64,000 nt of DNA from Clostridium sp. CF012. GTDB taxonomy: Bacteria > Bacillota > Clostridia > Clostridiales > Clostridiaceae. Position numbers and translations under genes: made by a program. Location of the stretch: contig NZ_JAHLEF010000017.1 of the NCBI RefSeq assembly GCF_018861755.1, positions 1 through 64,000 of the forward strand, read 5' to 3'. The first letter of the stretch is position 1; each line of letters begins with the position of its first letter. A model generated the notes under the pieces. It worked only from the letters and a program-made list of their open reading frames with translations. It was not told the origin of the DNA and made no database searches. Of the stretch, positions 60,541 through 64,000 are shown in pieces.

Positions 60541-61707
60541 TTATAATAACTGTATCCTTAACTTTCCATCCTCATAACTTGCTTTAACAATTTTTTTTGA
60601 ATGTAATTTTTGCGGAAGTACAAAATTTCGTTTTTCATTCTTAATAGAAATACTAATTTCATCACCCCTTTGAAGTAAATTTAATTCACTTTTATCAACA
60701 AAAGGCATATTTATATTTAAATAATAACTTTCATCCCTACTTGATTTTTCAACCTCAAAAATTTTATCCTTAAATAGCACTATCTCCGGAGAAACCTCTT
60801 TAAATATGCTCTCCCCCATATTAAGTAAAGATTCATAATTTCTAACCTCGCTATGCATTAGCTCAGCTTTAAAGATTGGTACAGGGCTAAAGCTTTCACT
60901 TATATCATTAATATTTTCACTTTGAAGCTTCATCCACTTTTCGAAATAGCCTTTCCCACCCTCCTCTGAAATTATTTTATTAACAATTATTGCGTCTACA
61001 TTAAAATCATAGAGATGCAAATAAGAAAAATTCCTTTTTGCTTCTTTAACAACAATCTTTTCTGGAGTAGTAACTATTCTAAGGCTTACCTTATCCTTTT
61101 CTAGCATTAACTTATGGAGTTCATCAATTTTGTTATAAAGGATTTCAATTTCATCAAAAGTTTTATCATCAGGAAGTGGAATCTTTATTGTACGATCAAT
61201 TATTGGCTTTACAATTTTAGCAGCCTTTCTTTTCATAGGAAAAATTTTATCCATCCACCATTTAAAAAGCTCTGGAAACTTTAAAAGTGACATAGTTTCC
61301 CCAGTAGGAGCACAATCAACTATTAGCACCTCATAATTGTTTTCATCATTAATCTGTTTGATTTTAAGTAAGGAAATTAAATCTTCAAAACCTGGAAATA
61401 CTAGTAATTCTTCAACCTCAATGGTTTTTTCGCTTTTTAATATCATCAATTTTTCTATATAGCCCTTAATATTTCCCCAAATAGCTTCATTTTCAATAAG
61501 GGCGTCCACCTCTATAGCTTCTAAATTATCTGAAATTTTTGTAGGAATATTAGATAGCTTTACACCGAAGGCATCACCTAAACTATGAGCTTGATCAGTA
61601 CTCATTATGAGCACCCTTTTTCCACGCCTTGCAATTTGGCAAGCTGTTGCTGCTGCAACACTAGTTTTCCCCACTCCACCTTTTCCTGTATATAAAATAA
61701 TTCTCAT
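60541..61707 (-). CDS. ArsA/Get3-like ATPase with HSP20-like C-terminal domain, copy 1
   Basis: A 388-residue SIMIBI-class ATPase. The P-loop is YTGKGGVGKTS (residues 7-16), switch I has DQAHSLGDAFG, and switch II is DCAPTGETMSLLKFPEL (about 131). The final 75 residues form an ArsA-HSP20-type beta domain (YLNINMPFVDKSELNLLQRGDEISISI). The zinc CxxC of Get3 and the arsenite-binding cysteines of ArsA are missing, so neither function is safe. Third gene of an operon with MarR, a related ATPase and a 74-residue protein. Confidence 0.88.
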   Translation of the reverse strand: MRIILYTGKGGVGKTSVAAATACQIARRGKRVLIMSTDQAHSLGDAFGVKLSNIPTKISDNLEAIEVDALIENEAIWGNIKGYIEKLMILKSEKTIEVEELLVFPGFEDLISLLKIKQINDENNYEVLIVDCAPTGETMSLLKFPELFKWWMDKIFPMKRKAAKIVKPIIDRTIKIPLPDDKTFDEIEILYNKIDELHKLMLEKDKVSLRIVTTPEKIVVKEAKRNFSYLHLYDFNVDAIIVNKIISEEGGKGYFEKWMKLQSENINDISESFSPVPIFKAELMHSEVRNYESLLNMGESIFKEVSPEIVLFKDKIFEVEKSSRDESYYLNINMPFVDKSELNLLQRGDEISISIKNEKRNFVLPQKLHSKKIVKASYEDGKLRIQLL

Positions 61708-61726
61708 TTTAATCCCTCCAATTCAA

Positions 61727-61951
61727 TTATAGAAAATCCACCTTAACCTTTTTAATCTCATTCTTTGCCTCTTTTTCATCTTTTTCAGACAAATCCTGCA
61801 TAAGCTCCAACGCAATATCCTTTATAACCGTAGCTGCACCTTTCTCAAATTTATTTAGTCTATTCAATGCTTTTTCCGGCAAAATATCTTTTATAATTTC
61901 ATATTTAAGCTTTTCGATTTTTATTAATTTTTTAATTATTTCTCTATTCAT
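61727..61951 (-). CDS. 74-residue helical protein between two ArsA-like ATPases
   Basis: A 74-codon gene, highly charged and helical (Lys/Glu rich: IKKLIKIEKLKYEIIKDILPEKALNRLNKFEKG). No membrane segment. It directly abuts the upstream ATPase stop and lies 19 bp before the next ATPase, so the three are translated together. I do not recognise a family. A small partner or adaptor of the ATPases is plausible from position only. Confidence 0.7.
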   Translation of the reverse strand: MNREIIKKLIKIEKLKYEIIKDILPEKALNRLNKFEKGAATVIKDIALELMQDLSEKDEKEAKNEIKKVKVDFL

Positions 61952-63130
61952 TTAATCCACCTTCTCTTCAAAATATATAGATAAATAATCCTCATTAAAA
62001 CTGGCTTTACTTATTGTGTACTTTCTCAGTGAATTTGGGCAAGGAATATTCCGCTTAAAATTCCCTATTTTAATAGATATATCGCAGCCAGTTTCATATA
62101 CCTCTAAGTCTTTTTTGTCTCCAAAGGGCACATATACTTGAAGCTTATAACCCTCTTCTACCTTTTCAAATTTCTCATTAAAGGTTATTTTTTGAACCTT
62201 TAATATATCTTTAACATTCAGAGAATCCTTAGCTATTCTTTCTAGTCCGTAAGTTCCGTTAATATCTACCTCATACCATTTAATTTTAAACCTAGGCAGG
62301 TTCAAAAATACTGAATCTATTTCTTCCATGTATTTTTTTTGAATACATTTCCACTCATCAAAAAAGCTATTACCTATATCTTCTGGTATTATCCTATTAA
62401 TATATATAGCATCTACATTAAAATTATAAAGATTTAAATACATGTAGTTCCTCTTTGTCTCTTCAATGACCATTTTTTCAGGAATTGTAACAAGTCTTAT
62501 ACTACAAATCTCTCTATTTTTTAATAAGGTTTGAAGCTCTGAAAGCAGTATAAAAAGCTTTTCAATATCATTCATAGCTTGGTTATCCGGCAACTCTATT
62601 TTAAAAGCTATTTTAGAGATAGGTCTAAGCACTTTCATTGCAACCTTTCCAATAGGGAACAATTTTTCCATATACCAACTCATAAGCTCTGGAAATTTTA
62701 GAAGGGATATTGTTTCTCCTGTTGGTGCACTGTCCACAATTATTAGGTCATATATACCTTTATCATGCAAATCTTTAATTTTTAAAAGACAAAATAGCTC
62801 TTCCATTCCTGGAAACACAACAATATCCTCAAAATTTTCTATTCCCTTTTCATCTTTAAAAACCATCATTTTTTTAAAAGCAGCTTGAATGCTTCCGTAA
62901 TAATTCTCCATTTCGTAATTAGGATCAATTTCCAGTCCCCATAATTTATCCCCAATTTCTGTAGGCTCATTTTTTATATCCTGCATAAAGATATCACTTA
63001 AATTATGTGCCATATCTGTACTAACAATTAATGTGTTTATGCCCTCCAATGAAGCCTTTAGAGCATGAGCTGCTGCAGTACTTGTTTTGCCCACTCCACC
63101 TTTTCCAGTAAAAATAATAATTCTTTTCAT
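61952..63130 (-). CDS. ArsA/Get3-like ATPase with HSP20-like C-terminal domain, copy 2
   Basis: A 392-residue paralogue of the ATPase at 60541, sharing FTGKGGVGKTS, TDMAHNLSDIF, DSAPTGETISLLKFPELMSWYMEKLFP and the C-terminal beta domain (LQVYVPFGDKKDLEVYETGCDISIKI). Both copies keep Gly-Lys-Thr and the Asp of switch II and look active. ArsA is a tandem of two such halves in one chain, so these two may pair as a heterodimer. The cysteines for arsenite are absent. Starts 83 bp after the MarR gene. Confidence 0.88.
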   Translation of the reverse strand: MKRIIIFTGKGGVGKTSTAAAHALKASLEGINTLIVSTDMAHNLSDIFMQDIKNEPTEIGDKLWGLEIDPNYEMENYYGSIQAAFKKMMVFKDEKGIENFEDIVVFPGMEELFCLLKIKDLHDKGIYDLIIVDSAPTGETISLLKFPELMSWYMEKLFPIGKVAMKVLRPISKIAFKIELPDNQAMNDIEKLFILLSELQTLLKNREICSIRLVTIPEKMVIEETKRNYMYLNLYNFNVDAIYINRIIPEDIGNSFFDEWKCIQKKYMEEIDSVFLNLPRFKIKWYEVDINGTYGLERIAKDSLNVKDILKVQKITFNEKFEKVEEGYKLQVYVPFGDKKDLEVYETGCDISIKIGNFKRNIPCPNSLRKYTISKASFNEDYLSIYFEEKVD

Positions 63131-63213
63131 ATTATCCCTCCTAATTTTAATTCCTTAAATGAATAGTTCTTTTGTCGAAGTATCTCTTTTAAAAATAACG
63201 CAGGTACACTACG

Positions 63214-63705
63214 CTATTCAATAATTATTTTTCTTAGTTTTTTAACAGGAGTCCCTTCTTCTTTAACTGGGCTTGCACCTTCCTTAAAAACCCCAAGTAC
63301 TTTATTATAGATGCTTAAGGCTGAAGTAATTTCCTCCTGGGTAAGTTTTCCGTATATCTTAATAAGATATTTCGTAATCATATCCTTTTCCTTCTCAATA
63401 ACTGTGCTCGCAACCTCTGTAAGGGTTATTAAAACTATCCTTCTATCCTCAGTACTTCTTATTCTTTCTACCATTAGTTTTTTTTCTAATCTAGCAATAA
63501 CCCCTGTGGCAGTATTTAATGGCGCTATTATATATTCTGCAATTTCCGTCATATTAGCATTCTTTTTTCTGTATAAGAATAATAGTGCTAATATTTCATT
63601 CTTAGAGAAATCTAAAAATATATCACTCCACTGCTCTGGAAAAAACAAAACCTTAAACTCATCAATATGATTAAAAATAATTTTCTCTATTTTGTTTATA
63701 TCCAT
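63214..63705 (-). CDS. MarR-family transcriptional regulator
   Basis: A 163-residue winged-helix regulator. The recognition region is MTEIAEYIIAPLNTATGVIARLEKKLMVERIRSTEDRRIVLITLT, with the wing motif DRR. N- and C-terminal helices form the dimer interface. First gene of the ArsA-like operon, ATG after GGAGG. An inverted repeat just upstream is a likely autoregulatory operator. Confidence 0.9.
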   Translation of the reverse strand: MDINKIEKIIFNHIDEFKVLFFPEQWSDIFLDFSKNEILALLFLYRKKNANMTEIAEYIIAPLNTATGVIARLEKKLMVERIRSTEDRRIVLITLTEVASTVIEKEKDMITKYLIKIYGKLTQEEITSALSIYNKVLGVFKEGASPVKEEGTPVKKLRKIIIE

Positions 63706-63717
63706 AAATCCTCCATA

Positions 63718-63773
63718 ATAGTTCTTGTTACGAACTATATTTTAATTCTATCACCGAAGTATTTCATTGTCAA
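63718..63773 (-). promoter_or_regulatory. Promoter and putative MarR operator
   Basis: On the minus strand TTGACA (63773-63768), 17 bp, TAGAAT (63750-63745), then an inverted repeat ATAGTTC-N7-GAACTAT at 63738-63718, directly downstream of the -10 and 13 bp before the MarR start. Positioned to repress by blocking initiation. Confidence 0.82.
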
Positions 63774-63853
63774 TAAAATTTTATATTTTGGAAGTGATGC
63801 TTCTATTTTACCCTACTTATCTAAATGTACCTTAGCATATATATAAATTTTTC

Positions 63854-64000
63854 TTACTTAGTAGAAAATTTATATATAGTACTATGCTCATATTTCTGGT
63901 TTGCTTTAAGTATTGGTGAAGGAAACGAATTATGGTTTACAGCATTAGGAAAATATTGTGTTTCAAGACATAATCCACTTCTTTTACTGTAAGTGGTTCC
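63854..64000 (-). CDS. galM: Galactose mutarotase (aldose 1-epimerase), 3' end only
   Basis: The last 48 codons and TAA of a minus-strand gene that begins beyond the right edge. They read RSGLCLETQYFPNAVNH and SFPSPILKANQKYEHSTIYKF, the conserved C-terminus of GalM, which interconverts alpha and beta anomers of galactose. The overlap of the stop with an AT-rich inverted repeat (about 63832-63876) may help terminate. Confidence 0.88.
   Translation of the reverse strand, partial: GTTYSKRSGLCLETQYFPNAVNHNSFPSPILKANQKYEHSTIYKFSTK

Noticed and set aside
60541-63130. Arsenite efflux ATPase (arsA) annotation
   Set aside because: The arsenite-binding cysteines are missing and there is no arsB, arsD or arsenic gene nearby; only the fold is supported.
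1-64000. CRISPR arrays, tRNA and rRNA genes, intact transposases
   Set aside because: No regularly spaced repeats, no cloverleaf or rRNA sequence and no transposase motifs were seen on reading both strands.

Overview
The window is AT-rich, and its genes have strong AGGAGG-type ribosome binding sites and clostridial-style content: RodA, BirA- and LexA-type operators, type IV pili, GGDEF, bacteriohemerythrin, and ArsA-like and acyl-CoA dehydrogenase flavoenzymes. It looks like the chromosome of an anaerobic, spore-former-type Firmicute, most likely Clostridium or a close relative. Almost all genes lie on the minus strand. I found no rRNA, tRNA, CRISPR array or intact insertion sequence.

Layout. 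(1) 1-8.2 kb: bacteriohemerythrin, a decayed nagA, a hybrid sensor kinase, a diguanylate cyclase, and a two-component pair whose regulator is of the BTAD type. (2) 8.3-21 kb: a seven-gene minus-strand operon with a fused AllF-AllG protein, AllH, carbamate kinase, three transporters and a CodA-like amidohydrolase. It is divergent from a PucR-type regulator and an alpha/beta hydrolase. It looks like an ATP-yielding carbamoyl-transfer (oxamate carbamoyltransferase type) pathway without the usual allantoin genes. (3) 21-24.4 kb: bioB-bioD-bioA behind a clear BirA operator. (4) 24.4-34.7 kb: a kinase fragment, a DUF3231-like protein, a CheB-CheR-PAS fusion beside a histidine kinase with the same PAS module, RodA, a zinc-ribbon protein with three 25-residue repeats, a broken Mop gene and a chemoreceptor. 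(5) 34.8-39.5 kb: a multicopper oxidase, an acyl-CoA dehydrogenase fused to the ETF-alpha FAD domain, and a graveyard of fragments (CWB2 surface protein, second acyl-CoA dehydrogenase, small membrane protein).

(6) 39.5-50.9 kb: a type IV pilus locus transcribed pilB-pilC-pilA, then (after a repeat-rich gap holding a decayed pilM copy) pilX, a von Willebrand A pilin, a LamG-like pilin, pilM-pilN-pilO. The two large minor pilins look like tip adhesins. (7) 51.4-60.5 kb: an ArsR regulator with a Rossmann protein, a LexA-controlled Y-family polymerase, a TDT transporter, an autoregulated TetR followed by Lon, an aminotransferase and an NfsA-like flavin reductase. (8) 60.5-64 kb: a MarR-led operon of two ArsA-HSP20 type ATPases separated by a 74-residue protein, then the 3' end of galM at the right edge.

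Most interesting are the rewired AllFGH/carbamate kinase operon, the VWA and LamG pilins, the dehydrogenase-ETF fusion and the paired ArsA-like ATPases. All function calls come from reading sequence motifs; no database search was run.
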